A DNA stretch of 64,000 bases from NCBI GenBank assembly GCA_030549495.1, contig JAUIRK010000893.1:310001-374000 (forward strand), written 5' to 3'. Both the position numbers and the translations under genes were made by a program. Every line of letters begins with the position of its first letter. Position 1 is the stretch's first letter. Origin of the DNA: Nectonema munidae (Eukaryota; Nematomorpha; Nectonematoida; Nectonematidae). Under the pieces are notes generated by a model. It saw only the letters and a program-made list of their open reading frames with translations. It had not been told where the DNA came from and did not search any database. Shown here piece by piece: positions 11,590-24,304 of this stretch.

Positions 11590-13240
11590 CACCATAAACA
11601 TTGATAGATAATGGATAGTTGGGAGATTGAAGGACACTTTTTCCCGCCAAACTACACCATAAACAACTACCAGAGTAAAAAGTCCTGGTTTTGTGGAGAA
11701 AACGCTTTGGTGAAAAAGTCGGTGACTTCTTCAGCGAATTTCATGGAAATTTACTCTCAACTGAATTCTTTCTCCGACATCTTCGTCTTTGAATTGATCT
11801 TTCACGAGCACCCAGAACGTAATTCATTTCTTTAGTTTGATTATTTTTTTTGAAAAAAAAAATGTATTCTACGTTGTAGCTTGCAATGTGATATCCACTT
11901 CAACAAAAGGCTCCCACACCTTAAGCAATTTTGGAAAGCAAAGATCCTGCTCTTTTCTAATAATCTATCCTATACAAGTGAGGCTGGAGTCTATCAGCAT
12001 TGGCTACGACTTTTCTAAGCTTCCTGTACAGTTGATGCATTCAACCAATATCATACAACTTAAAAATAAAGTAAATCCTCCTTATTCAATTTACTCCTTT
12101 AACCCATTTACGCCCAATGTTCCTATTTTGGAAAATAAGTAATTTCATCTTCATCTGCTTTTTTCAATGACTTTGAATATAAATCGTCTGCGTTTTTTTA
12201 GATATCGTCTGCTTTGCTTGGTCTTAAATGGGTTAATCAGCAGCCATGTCCTTAATCCGTTATCGGATCGTGTCTTTAGAGAGCGGATCTTGCTGGATCT
12301 TCTTCTTTAGGCTCTTGTACCATCATCAATTTCACCACTTTCTCTTCAAAGTGAGGGCTTGATAAGCTACTCAGCATTAACGTGCAGCTTCTTCCACTTT
12401 CTTGATTCGCAATTCAATATGCCACTTTGTTCATTGTCGAAGCTTTGACATTTGCGAAAAAATTGCTAATTTTGTAATGTTAATAGAGAGTAAGTTTGAA
12501 AATTAGGTTTAGAATAGTGATCTAGCATAAGGAGAAGAAAGAAAGTAGAGATGAAAAATAAGAAAGCAACTGCAAGCGTTCATATAAGCTTTAGTTGAAA
12601 TCAATATTTCAGTAATTCTATTTTACTTAGCCAAGAAATATTAAGAAGGATGGATTGAATATAATAAAAAAGTAAAAAGATGGATGCAATGTAATAAATC
12701 TTACTAATAATTCTAACATGAACAGTAAAATAAATAGGAAAATTAAAAAGCTTTAAAAAAGTGCTATAATAGTTTAATTCAAGACTTCAAGCCACTGGCA
12801 GGAAAGCTGGTAGCTCCCCCTTCCTTCTCCACCTTCACTCTTTCTAGGAAGATGCATCTTTGTTTAACTTTCTTGTAAACATTGGTTTACTAGGAATACT
12901 TTGTCGGCTTTGTTTTCTCTTTTAAAATCGTGTCTAAACTCATCTACCCTTTTTGCTTTGACACTATGACGGGAGATTCGTCACCATATTTGTACATTAC
13001 AAGCTTCTCCATTCTGAATCCGAATATTTCAGCATCTTGTGTTCGTCCTCCGGTTGACAAACTCTGCGCTAAATCTTGATGCGTGATTACGATTGGTATT
13101 TAAATGATGTATCATATTAATCTTTGCTTGTGCATTTTGGCATTTAAAGCCTCAAAACGAGAACGCATCGATAAAATCACTGCATTGTGAAAAATATTAC
13201 AACCTGCCTTCATCCACCTTTAACCGTGTTTTTATTTATT
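11590..13240 (-). pseudogene. Degraded coding sequence, unidentified
   Basis: Several minus-strand stretches read like protein but jump between frames: about 13060-12880 (IFGFRMEKLVMYKYGDESP), about 12460-12250 (SSPHFEEKVVKLMMVQEP, then KDMAAD), about 12050-11890 (QLYRKLRKVVANADRLQPH, then PKLLKVWEPFVEVDI) and about 11810-11750 (VKDQFKDEDVGERIQ). GC is higher than in the flanks. A TTAA MITE (12103-12232) splits it. I do not recognise the family. It may be a retro-pseudogene or an old transposon gene; the plus-strand frames at 11611-12142 are probably its antisense. Confidence 0.35.
12103..12232. mobile_element. TTAA MITE copy 2, 130 bp
   Basis: TTAA at 12099-12102 and 12233-12236; the same length and layout as copy 1 and over 95% alike by eye (palindrome GTTCC-TATTTT-GGAA). 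The close similarity of copies 1 and 2 suggests recent movement. Confidence 0.88.
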
Positions 13241-13990
13241 ATCGGGCATAGCATACAATGATTCAACGGTTGAAATAATCTATTTTGCTCATGTCGACAC
13301 ATATGGCGTGTGATAAGTCAAAATGTTGCTAATTTTGTACTGAATTTGAATATGCAAGTCATTTTTTTGTTAAATATTCATCAAAAAATTCGGTTATTCT
13401 ACATTTATTGAATACTCATTTTAACATTGATTAAAACTTTGTTTCCAACAATTTCAAAATCAAAAGCACACTTTTTCATTGTAACTATAATACTTTTGGT
13501 TAACTAATGCGTTGTTGGTTTAATCTACCTTTTTACCAATTATTATTATTATTGGGTAAAGTATACAACGATCTAATCTTTAAAATGAACTATTTCCGTC
13601 ATATTAAGTCAAATCCTGGCTTGTACACATCAAATGTTACAAGTTTTATACTGAATCACATAAACTTTTTTATAATGATAATAAAAATATCAAACATAGT
13701 TTGAAGTTTATATGAAATATAATAATTTTTCATCTTAAAAATCATAAAATTTTAAATTGTACTGAATCCTGAATTTCTAGGGATTGAATCCCTAAAGGAC
13801 TGGATGCCTACGTATTTTGCCAAATAATAAAAGCATACACACGCTAAGATAATATTAATATAATTATAACATCATGAAAAATTATAGATGATAATTAATC
13901 ATTATAATATAGACATAATATAATTAGTCAGGAATTCTTGAAGTTGATTTTCAGATAAAATCAACCACAGCGATTATTTTTTCATCAATA
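13241..13990. other. No gene seen
   Basis: AT-rich; open frames here (for example 13507-13704) lack domain signal. Confidence 0.5.
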
Positions 13991-14002
13991 CTGTTATCTC
14001 TG

Positions 14003-15755
14003 AATCTTCTCAGTTAGAAATGGTGTTTGCTACTAGTCATAAAGGTGCTAAAAATGATTATCTAAAGGTTTTCCTTATATTTTCAACAGGAAAAAAGGAA
14101 ATCTTATTTGGAGATGTAAAAAAAGGGATTCTTGCAGTGGCTGTATCATTTCCCTTGGTAATGATATTGAAAAACATATTTAGAAACAATATTTCTGACA
14201 GATATGCTCATTGAAAGATAAGGTGAAAAAAATTATAACAAATATAAAAAATTTAAAAAAACTTGACAGTTTATTAGGGAATATTTTTAATTTTTTCACT
14301 ATAAAATATATACACGGTGTCCCAAATATACAAAAATGTATAAATGTATTTTATTTCAAAAAAGTAAAAACATTTAAAGTATCATTTTATTATTTTTTCA
14401 CTGCCTGTTCTCAAACTGACGCCCATTTTGATCCAGACACTGCTTACAACGCCAAGCGATGGAATCACACACATAAAACATTCCTTCAGGTATTTGAGCG
14501 CATTCATGTTTAATGGCTTCTCTCAATTCAGTGACTGTTGAATTTGCAAAAAAAACACGTTAGCAGTTATTCTAAATGTATAAAAATAATAAATGTGTAA
14601 AAATAAAAAAAATAAATGATAAAATAATTAAATTGGAAAAATTATAAAATGATACTTTAAATGTTTTTACATTTTTGAAATAAAAATATTTATAAATTTT
14701 TTGTATACATTTTTTTGGGAGACCCTGTATAAATGATAAAATAGTAAAAATGAAGCATTAAAAATATTTGTATTTTTCCCTATTTTATCATTTATATATA
14801 TTTGCTTTGAAAAGGGAGATTATACTGCGAAACTAGTTAGCAATATCACTAATAAAGTGTCCAGTCTTATTTTCAATTTTTAATATTTGATAGTGAAAAA
14901 ATTTAAAATATTCACTCGCACCGACCAAATGAAGCACGAATTTCCTCACTTGGAATCAAAGAAGACATAAAAGAACGTTGCCTTCAATCTAATGAAGTAA
15001 CATCCTCGGTGCTCCATGATTCTACAAGGGATTTACCACTCAATTTGGCTTTAAAAGAATCATTAGCATGAAGTGTAAGACTTGCAAAAGCCAAAAAAAT
15101 TTACTCCACGAATCTGAGAGTTTGAGTATTTACTCAGCTTTAAAGAATTTGGACGTATTCAAGTTTGTCAAAGAACCCGAATTATCATGTAGAGTAGTCT
15201 GACACGATAGATTTTGAAGAAGCAGCAATGAAAGCTTTAAGAAGATGTTTCGCAAATGACTCTCTTCATGGTTGCTTGTTTCACTTTGTGTCTGTGTTGA
15301 AAAATGCAAAATCTTGGTTTACAAGGATCTTATACAAATCCTGAAAACGCTCTCAAAATAAAAATGGAAGCGTTAGCTTTTGTTCCACCATGTGATGTTA
15401 TTGATTTATTTACAGATTACATTAGATCAGGAAACAGATGAAGTTTTTAAGTGAATTTTTGGAATATTTAGAAACAACCTGGCTAGGTATCGTTCAGCAA
15501 AGCCGGTGAAAGTGTCCAACATTAGATGTTAAAATATGGAATGTGTATAATAAAATTGAATTAGAATATCCAAGGACCAAACAATATTCTGGAAGGATGG
15601 CATCAAGCTTTCAATAAAAGAGGTAGTGTAGCTCACCGCACTATTCAAAAACTAGTAAAAGAAATTAAGCTAGAACAAGCGAATACAGAGTACCGTCTTT
15701 GGCAGAGAATATTACAAGAATATTGAAAAGTAAACTAAATCTACGCTTATTATGA
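14003..15755 (+). mobile_element. Decayed FLYWCH-type MULE transposon
   Basis: N-terminal FLYWCH zinc finger at about 14090-14195 (WRCKKRDSCSGCIIS, matching W.C..R...C...). Then HSHRPNEARISSLGIKED (about 14917-14975) and LALKESLA (about 15045). The C-terminal MULE signature is at about 15345-15720: ALKIKMEALAFVPPCDVID, PNNILEGWHQAFN, then a helix ending in LWQRILQ. Known: Mutator-like transposases with FLYWCH fingers are common in arthropods. Multiple breaks; a mariner derivative (14313-14727) is nested in it. It lies immediately upstream of the exon at 15855. Confidence 0.82.
14313..14727. mobile_element. Non-autonomous mariner-like element nested in the MULE relic
   Basis: TA|CACGGTGTCCCAAA at the left and, reversed, CAGGGTCTCCCAAA|TA at the right, with about 70-bp inverted flanks (14325-14390 and 14644-14718) and TA target sites. 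The minus strand (about 14549-14402) encodes a transposase C-terminus: VTELREAIKHECAQIPEGMF, then CKQCLDQNGRQFE. Most of the transposase gene is missing. Confidence 0.8.
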
Positions 15756-15854
15756 CAATTTTCCAAAAATTTTAATAAATAAATATTTTACTTCTTTTAT
15801 TTTGTTTTAATTATACTTTTTTGCAATAATGATATTTTTATTTAATTAGTATAG

Positions 15855-16825
15855 GAATGCTCTATTGAACATTTGGTCCGTCACAAATTTTGTCCATTAG
15901 ATTTTATGTATTCTGCAATTAAAGATTTAGTAAAAGGGAGGCATTCTTTAAGACCATTTAACCTAAAAAGCGAATTGCACAAAATTTTCAGAACTTTTTC
16001 AAAGTCGTGTTCTATTCAAATGAAATGGTATGTAGTCATTTTGATGGAACAAGAAAATAAATAGTTTTTAGTTCATTATGAAAAATAATCTTAGAAATTG
16101 GTTATAATCAATATCAATTGTATACAATCTTTGCCTCCATATTCAAAAATGGAATTTTACTAAATTTGCGAAACTATTCTCTATTTTATTTAATAGGAGG
16201 CGAAAATCATGTACACTTGATATTGGTACTTCTTTCAATTTATAACCAATTTCTGAGAAATGAACTTAAAACTTTTTCTTTCTTGTTCTAGGAATTACCA
16301 AAATGCCTCCTTAGATCTGAGAATAAAAGAATCGGAGAGAGTAGTAAATTATCTCGATACGATTTCGAGGCTGATTCTAGAAAAAGTAGAATTCTGACGA
16401 TTTACAATTCTGAAATCGTTCAAAAATCACCAGTTCATAATCTCACTGTAATGAACAAAATCTGCAAATTATTCTACGCATATGTTTGTTTATGGATTAA
16501 AAAATCTGTTTTTAGTGCCTCGTCGATAACTATGGAAATTATGTCGATGATGTTGTAAAGTTTCAAGAGGGAGACAGCATGGCTGCCAAAGATCTGGAAG
16601 CCACAAACATTTTTTGCGATTCCTTCCTACAACACGGTAATCTTTCTTCGATTCTCTCACTCCATTCCTTACAACGTCTTCTTTTTCTTTATCGATGTAG
16701 ACTCACGCAGTCCGCGAATAAACATTCCCTTATCCAAGCGCTACTCAATGATAACGTTGAAGTCTGTGGACGAGAAGATGAACCAAGTGACATTTGGTTA
16801 CGACCTCTTCCAACAAAGAATATAG
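15855..16825 (+). CDS. Unidentified spliced gene, 3' four exons (about 170 aa)
   Basis: Model: exon A 15855-16027 (AG|GAATGC, donor ATG|GTATGT), exon B 16292-16385 (acceptor TTCTTGTTCTAG, weak donor AAAAA|GTAGAA), exon C 16516-16636 (acceptor CTGTTTTTAG, donor CACG|GTAATC), exon D 16701-16825 (stop TAG). Phases agree at all joints, and the last intron is 64 bp, like the two short CDK11 introns. Product excerpts: CSIEHLVRHKFCPLDFMYSA, RVVNYLDTISRLILEK, VDNYGNYVDDVVKFQEG and KSVDEKMNQVTFGYDLF. No domain recognised. Exon B also has an alternative frame, ELPKCLLRSENKRI, and an open frame runs unspliced through 16579-16914, so details may be wrong. The 5' part may lie beyond the MULE relic. Confidence 0.4.
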
Positions 16826-17441
16826 CTTGCAACATATGCCTTCCGTTCAACAAAAAATTTCTTCATTATAATGCAAAAATTAATGGCGTCCTATCTCACA
16901 ACCAGGAAAAGTAGAAATCGGTATAAAGTTCCTATTTAGGATGTCATCCTCTACTTTGAAAGGAAATCAGAGTCATTCCAGAACAAATTCAGATAATAAC
17001 TCTATCATTTCGTGTATTTGATGTTTTCGTGTTTTACAATCTTTTTTACTTATTTGTTTTTAAAATTAAATTAAAAGGAAAATACACTTACAAACGTCTT
17101 CTTTTATTTTCGTTTATTTTAAAGTACCTTTTATAGCGTTTATTTATGACCACTAATGGGTAATCTATTATTTATGGTTAAGCCAATTTTGGAAACTATC
17201 GTATAAGAATTCTGAAAATTATTTTTATTCGGGTAATTAGCCAAAGTTTTTCTTGATTATATCTATTTCGGAGTTTGTTACACAAATGAACTTCTTCTAA
17301 TGATTTTGGACTTTTTAAAAAGTCATTTCCCTCACGAGAAAGCTTAGAAATGAAAGTTTTTAATATTTTTATTTTTTGAATTCAAATACACTTTTTTATA
17401 TTAAAACAAAGCATTTTTAATTTCGCTAATTTTCTTCAGAA

Positions 17442-17573
17442 TTTTTTTAATTGTCGATATCTCATCCAAGGGAAGAATAATCTCCTATAGCTGGGCAGAT
17501 GGTAAGTTTAGTCATCGAACCCAGGCCATCTGGATGGAGACGCTGCGCTCTCACCACTCAGCCATCTGCCGAC
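17442..17573 (-). repeat. tRNA-derived SINE, family B, copy 1
   Basis: Minus strand: GGCAGATGGCTGAGTGGTGA (A box TGGCTGAGTGGT), then GGGTTCGATGAC (B box), ending CGACAATTAAAAAAA. The same 3' end occurs in the copy at 38272-38425. The tRNA fold cannot close, so it is not a tRNA gene. Confidence 0.72.
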
Positions 17574-18277
17574 AAAATAACGGATTTTACTATACTTCAA
17601 TCAAATATTTATTTATAACCTACACCACATATGTAGATTTTTAAGTCTTCGTTGATTTTGATCGATGCTTATGAATAATGGAAGTGCTTCTTGTGGTGCA
17701 GAGCGAAATCAAACACCAAACACACATTTTTCATATCAGTAGAGGTTGAACTCTTGAAAAAGCTTGATCTTGAATTGTTTTTTAGTAGCGATTTGAATGA
17801 TTTATGCTAAAACAAATCTCTCCTGGCTGGTCTTTTCAAGTTTTTGTTTCTTTGGGCTTACGCGAATACTTAGTTAGGTTGAGGATCAAATTCTAGGATT
17901 TTTGGGTGAATTAAACAACCCCCTCATCAGAGACAATTGAGAGAGAAGGAATGTAATCTCGATTCTTTTCCCAGCAGCTGAGAAATGGCACCCCCAGGGT
18001 TGCAGTAAGAGAGGGATAGTTATACTGTTCATTAATTACTTGATACGCTTATTTAGTTAATTAGTTAGATGTTTATTGCCGGTAGTAAATTTACCAACTC
18101 TACTCTACTCCACTCATTCGATTAAGTTCTCTCCAGGTAAAATTGTGTTTTTTTGTTTCCAATCCTTGCGATAGACTTTCGATTTGATCATGCCTTTTTA
18201 AAATTTTGATTTCTTTATTCCCATATTTTAAATTTTTTTTGATATAGACTCCATTTCATGTTAAGCATTATTATCAT

Positions 18278-18507
18278 TCATGAAAAAAGACACTGTTTTA
18301 CATATAATATGCTTTTCATCTTTAAAGTGAGGCTTTTTTGTAAATCTTCAATAAACATGGCGTCAAGGACTTCTCCTTGAATGGCTAAACTGCGTCTATC
18401 ACGGGATTCAAGAGGTATCGAGAAACGATTTTGCCAAACTAAAAAGGAGGATTCTGAGGCATTCAGTTTTACTGCATAGTACTGAAATCTGAAGCACAAA
18501 TCTCTAC
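18278..18507 (-). CDS. Possible exon, unidentified
   Basis: After an AG acceptor (GGCGTAG|GT) an open frame reads RDLCFRFQYYAVKLNASESS, then SIPLESRDRRSLAIQGEVLD and FIEDLQKSL, with composition more protein-like than nearby frames and locally higher GC. It could end at its own stop (18278) or at a donor T|GTAAAA near 18300. No partner exons found; it may be a pseudogene or transposon fragment. Confidence 0.25.
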
Positions 18508-18541
18508 CTACGCCATAAACAACATTCAGAGGAAGCCACAA

Positions 18542-21500
18542 TGATAAAAAAAAATCTTTCTATATATTCCTGCATTTTTGAGTGATCTGACATCTTATAT
18601 ATTGTACCAAGACAACCCATGCCAAAACAATCTGTACTTAGAAAACGATTTAAAAAAAAATTCTTTCTCTTAAAAACGATTTAAACATGAAATCTAACAT
18701 TTCAAGTAAATCGAACGATAAATAAAGTACATATTAAACTAAGGAAAATGATGTTTTGGAATGATCGTCTATAAAGAGATAGATTAGGTAGGTATATATA
18801 TATCTTTCCAAAACCCTTTTAAAGGTTGAACAAGTGGAGACAAAAAATATTTTGAAGGGATGATATGGGAAACCATTGCGAAATAAGTTTTAATTAAGTA
18901 TACACTTTTATGCCTTCCCAAACTAATACAAAATGATAAAGTCCATAAAAGAATCGAAAATACTATATAATAAGGATGTCAGCTATGAAAAAGTAATTAT
19001 TAATAACATTTTATCAAATAAAAATGATTTAAAACGAAAACCACATTATATGGACACAGCTTTTGAGAAAGACGTTTTCTTGCAAGAAACAAAGCTAATA
19101 ATACTCAATTCCGCTAACCATTTCACATCCAACAGAACACCAGTGTGCCAATAAATGAAAATCTGCTAAAAACTCAACGTTCAAAATAAAATATAAACAG
19201 ATGATTCGTTTTAACAAATCTGGTCCTTAAGGTTAAGGGGATGAGTGTTCATAGATTTCTTTATTTTGTATTTCATTGTGATTAAAGCCTTTTATGAAAT
19301 ATAATAGTTAAGTTCGGGATAGATATCAGTTGTGCTAGCACAGATCGCCCAATATGATTAGTCCTAGAATCTTACAATGAGGAATACATTGTTTTGCTGT
19401 TTTTGAGTTTTTCCACGCTTAACGCCGGCGCTAAAATAAACTTTCTTCATTTTAACAATTTTCGGTAGATGGGCAATATTTTGAAATATGTGCACTACCT
19501 TTAAACTGTCATTTTATTAACTATAAGTTTTTTAACGCTTTTAGAATTGATAATTAGAGGATAAGAACTTGTCTTAGTGAATTTAGCAACGAAAAAAAGA
19601 ATCTAAAGACAAATAGAAACAACAAAACGTTATCTCATAATTCTGAATAAAAATCTCTGAATAAAAATGTGAAGCTAATTACTGCATAAAAAGAACAGGA
19701 TGAAAGCATTATAGCAAGCAAAATCTTTAGAGAATACTCTTTTCCACCATAGACAGAAGAGATAACATAGATAAAGATCGACGTCAACAGCCTGCAAATC
19801 TTCCATTAAAAAATCACAATTCAAAAATAGAGAGCATGCTAAATCTTTACTGATAAAAGTGAACTATTAAAGCTCTCGAACTATTTTTAAGAATGTTTAC
19901 GCTTTGCTATTTAGGCGTAAATCCTTCGAGCACCAGTGTTCCAAGAAGTGAAATTTGTCTGCCTTAAATATATAAAACGTAATTTTAAAAGAAACCAGAC
20001 ATTTCGTCTACATGCTTATGGTGGTCAAAAGGTTTATAGCTAGTTTTATTCCATATCAGATATCATCTACTTCTCAGCGATCAAATTCGCTTAGAGCGCC
20101 TTTTTTTGTTCTTTTCAACTGTTACTTATTCATTTTAAATTACTCTACCTTTTTTTAATTATTATTTACTCTTTCTAAAAATTATATATTTTAAAAGTGA
20201 TAAAATGTAATTATACAATTAAGTCAACTTACAGTGTCATCGTTCTTTGATGACAAGAATCAAGTCACTTTAAGGGCAGAGAAAGCTCTAATAATTTGTT
20301 TTTAAATGTCCGCCCCACCTGTTGTTGAAGTCGTTATTTTTGAGATTTAATTGGTTTTATTTCTAAATTTAACTCATTCGGTTTTGAAGTTAAATAATTT
20401 CTATAAAATTTTTCTAGAACTGCGCGAAAAACGCTGAACTCAGCCCCTTACATTTATCTGAAGTTTTTGATATTTTTTATGAAGCATAGTGGAGCTTCTC
20501 GTTTGTCAGCGTTAAGAAAGTCGGTATTGCCCGGGCTTAGCGTTTCAAAAGTTTTGTTATAGTCTGTAAAATGGTTTATGTATCCGTAATCTAGTATTTC
20601 AACAAGTCTACGTAGACGATTCAAGTTGATCATCATCACCACTGAGCATTTTTATAAAAGCAATATATCATATATGTAACAGGTCCTTTTTTGTGGAAGG
20701 TGGGCACCAATAGAAGTGGAGACAGTGTCTACTGCCTACGCCCCTGTTAACAAGCCTTCAAAAGGGTGTTACTAGGGTAAATGATTTGTTTTCATGCAGA
20801 TAATCTTCTCCAAAGAACATTATCCCTTATTGATTTGCTTTGTACAAGTGAAGATTAATACTTAATATAATGACCAAATAATCTGATGAATACGAAAAAA
20901 CTTTTATTTGAAATTGAAGCATTAAAAGCCTTTTATGCGTAAAGAGGTTTATTAAAGGTAAAATAATAGAACATATACAGTTATCGTGAGACACCTTCTA
21001 AGCACTTTTATCCACTCTGGCTACACTATTATTTTGTAAGTACGGGTTTTTAAATAGAATTCCTAAAATGAGAAATTCAAAGGACACAACAAAGCAACAC
21101 TACTTGAAATAAAAGCGCTTTTTAAACATTTTAAAGTATATATCTTTTAGCATAAACAAAGAAAAATTTTAGTTAGAGTTGAAATAAATGTCTTCTGCAA
21201 CAAGAAATTTTGTTTTGCTTCTAACATTTTATCGAGCATGATATAACAAATCAAATTTATTCAGCCAGATGTGTAGCTTCAAAAATTTTTAAATTTCGTG
21301 TTCAAATCCTTCACATCACAGCGAATTTATGAATGATATTATTAGTCCAATATTTCTCACGCAATACATTTCTCGCAGATAATACTAAATTTTCATATTT
21401 CTGATAGATATTTCCTTTTTATATATTCTTGAAAATGAGTGCCCTATCTTTTTAATCAAATTTTCATCAATATGTCAGTTCTAAATGAAGTAAACACCAT

Positions 21501-23120
21501 TTGAGCATACACGCTTTAAAACAATTTACAAAAGATCTTTAAACAATTTTTAGAAAAGAACCAACTCTTCAAAAAAATGAGTATACGTAAGCCTTTATGA
21601 ATACAGTTTTTTAGCAGAATAAAACAACAGGAGGAAGACTGGTTCAATTACGTATTCTTTAAAAAGTCATGAAGTATCTAGAATTGAATTAGGCAAATAC
21701 TGATAACTTTTTTAATAACCCTGATGAAATTACTAATTACTAAAAATGTTTTGAATAATTAATTTATTTTATTAATTATTTTTATTAAATGGAAATAAAA
21801 TAAAATGTTTTTTTGATTTGGAATAACCAGTGTTCGATTTTAAAAAAGATTTTCAAAACTCGTTAAAACTCCGTTTTCAACACTATTGATGAGGACTTTG
21901 TACTTAGTGGTCTTTATGTGTAAAATTTGTTTGAGGTATTTCCATGATAAAACGTAAATTTTTTTAATTGTTTGAGAAATTCAAAAGCTTAGAAAAAAGA
22001 ACAAATATTTGATTCTGATCTTTCAGCTCTACTTTTATTATTATCATCTTCAAGGGTATCAATATGATCACTACCATTCCAATATGCAAAGGCATTTTTG
22101 AGGGGTATGTAAAACTTTGTGAACTTGTTCAGTTCGTTTATAACCGTGATTATTTAAACAGCTCTTCGGAAAGTGTGGGTATTGGGACAGAAACATAACT
22201 TTCAAATTCATCTCTTTTTTCAGGTGATTGAAAAACAATTGAATTCGTAAAAATATTGATGCAATTATAAAATATGCATCTAAGCTCAAAATCAGAAATC
22301 GAGATTTATTTAATAAAAAAGTGCTCACATTTTTTTTTAAATGAAAACAAATTACAAAAAATTCATGGAAGAAAATCGCTTTAAAAATAAAACAAAAATG
22401 TTTTACCAATAGAATTCAAATGTTCAAAAAGAGACTGTAAAAGTCAAGTAGGATACAAGACAAAAACTTTGAAAAAAGAACGAAATGTTGATTGTTTTCA
22501 AATGAAAAGCAATGAATATAATTAAGTTTTTTTATTCTAGCTGGCTATTCACTACTGTTTTATGAGAATTTCAAGAAATCATCCCTAAAGTTTATAGCAA
22601 ATTTTTTCTAAGTTGAACAGTGATTTCACAACCTTACTGTGACATATATATATAATATCAGCTTATCTTTCAAATGAAAATTCAAATATTATTTAATACT
22701 TCAAAGAATAAGTATTCTATCTATAACATACGTGACCAAACAGTTTTGCACAGACACCTAATTTTCCGTTGAAAAAAGACAGTGTTTAGAAGAAAATCGT
22801 AAACGCCATTAGACTTTTTTTTTATAAATTAAATTGTATATCAATTTGTCTTTACTCAATTTATACAAGTTTTAAATATGATCTTCAATGTGTATCTAAA
22901 ATAAAGAGTTTGTACATTTTTATTTAACCTTATTAACGGCATATTTTTATATAATGAAAGTTTCTTAAAATATTGAAGTGTTCATTTTTTGAGTTAGTTG
23001 TCCCCAAGAATTCTAACTATAAGATTAGTAGTACATGAGAGATTGCAAAAATTCAGAATACTTTGAAAAAGCATAATCATAAAATCTCATTTTCTCTAAA
23101 TATTTTTCCTTCTGGGAACA
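18542..23120. other. No gene supported
   Basis: About 4.6 kb of AT-rich DNA. Open frames at 18933-19154, 20454-20642 and 22071-22409 show no domain or splice support. A GC-richer patch at 20690-20770 resembles a transposon end but has no partner. Confidence 0.5.
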
Positions 23121-23124
23121 GCAC

Positions 23125-23824
23125 AGTGCATTCTCGCTATAACGTCGCATATGGGGTCCATCATTTCTTCAGCGATGTTACAAAGAAACTAATTACTGCG
23201 ACAGGCTAGTGACTAGCTATCGGCTAGTCGAAAGTTGGCGAAAATGGAGGGTATCGTTACTTGCTCTAAAATCCTTGTAATGCTTTGAAATCCATATGCT
23301 TATGTGTTTTACAAAGATTGATGGAAATATCCTAACCAAATAAAGTCTACTCACGAAAATAATTTATTACAGAAGTGAACGAATAAGATTTTTGTTGAAA
23401 AAATAGTCAAAAGGAGTAGATTTGCTTTTGAAAAGAACGCAAGAAACTCGTGCAAAATGAAAGAAAATTGAACGTTCATATCATTAACACAAGACGAATG
23501 GGGATTTAAAAATTTTTTATTCATATTTTAAAATACAATCAAACTTCGTGAATCCGAAGGGAACATTTAAAAAAAACTAATAGGATAATGAAATTTTCCA
23601 GATTATGAAAAAACAATGATTTTCCTGTCAACGTTTAGCAAGTTGATATACTGCCACAATATTACTGCATAAATCAAATATCTAAACAAAAACGTTAAAT
23701 GCTAAAATATTTAACTTAAAAAATGTTCATCGTTTTACCGTTACCATATTCAAATGTGAAAAGGAAAGATAAAAAATTGGGTCTGTATACGGATAATGAA
23801 GTCCGTATTAACGAGGGTTGACTG
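23125..23824. mobile_element. Possible pogo/Tigger-like non-autonomous element
   Basis: Left end CAGTGCATTCTCGCTATAAC and, reversed, right end CAGTCAACCCTCGTTAATAC share the CAGT...CTCGYTA-TAA pattern of pogo/Tigger ends. No transposase remains and no clear TA duplication is seen. Confidence 0.35.
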
Positions 23825-24304
23825 ATGATGATCTACTATCAAAAAGTTATTCCCACAGAAAAGTTAGTAATAGCTTCATGAAACGATCAGTTGTATTTAA
23901 CATATGTGCACATGTTATAAATTCACAAGTGTTTTCAATGTATGAACTTATTTAAATCAGTCAAAGCAAAAAACTGACAAACAAAGCGTAAGTAAGTTTT
24001 ATATCTATCTCAGTGACAGAATGATGTAAGCCTATATATCGAATTTCAAAGAGGTAAAAAAAAGTCAGAAATTGCTCAAAAGTAAGAAATGAACCAAGCA
24101 ACTATATACTCCCCCAATAATTATAACATATTGCTTTTTATATAAATCAAGTTAAAAAAATCATCCGCTTAAAAAAGTTTAAGCTTTAAAAACAAATTTT
24201 TATATAAAATATGAACGCCTTTAAAGCTAATACAATTTGAAATTTAAACGAAGTGGTGCTGAAGGGCCACAAAAGAGATGGAAGCGAATAAGTAAAACGT
24301 TGTC

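Noticed and set aside
17490-17573. tRNA gene (Leu/Ser-like)
   Set aside because: A and B boxes are present but the acceptor stem does not pair, and the 3' body recurs at 38272, so it is a SINE.
20690-20770. GC-richer patch with GGGGCGTAGGCAG on the minus strand
   Set aside because: Resembles a transposon terminus, but no opposite end or duplication was found.
22071-22409. 112-aa minus-strand frame
   Set aside because: Biased AT-rich composition, no domain and no splice context; expected by chance here.
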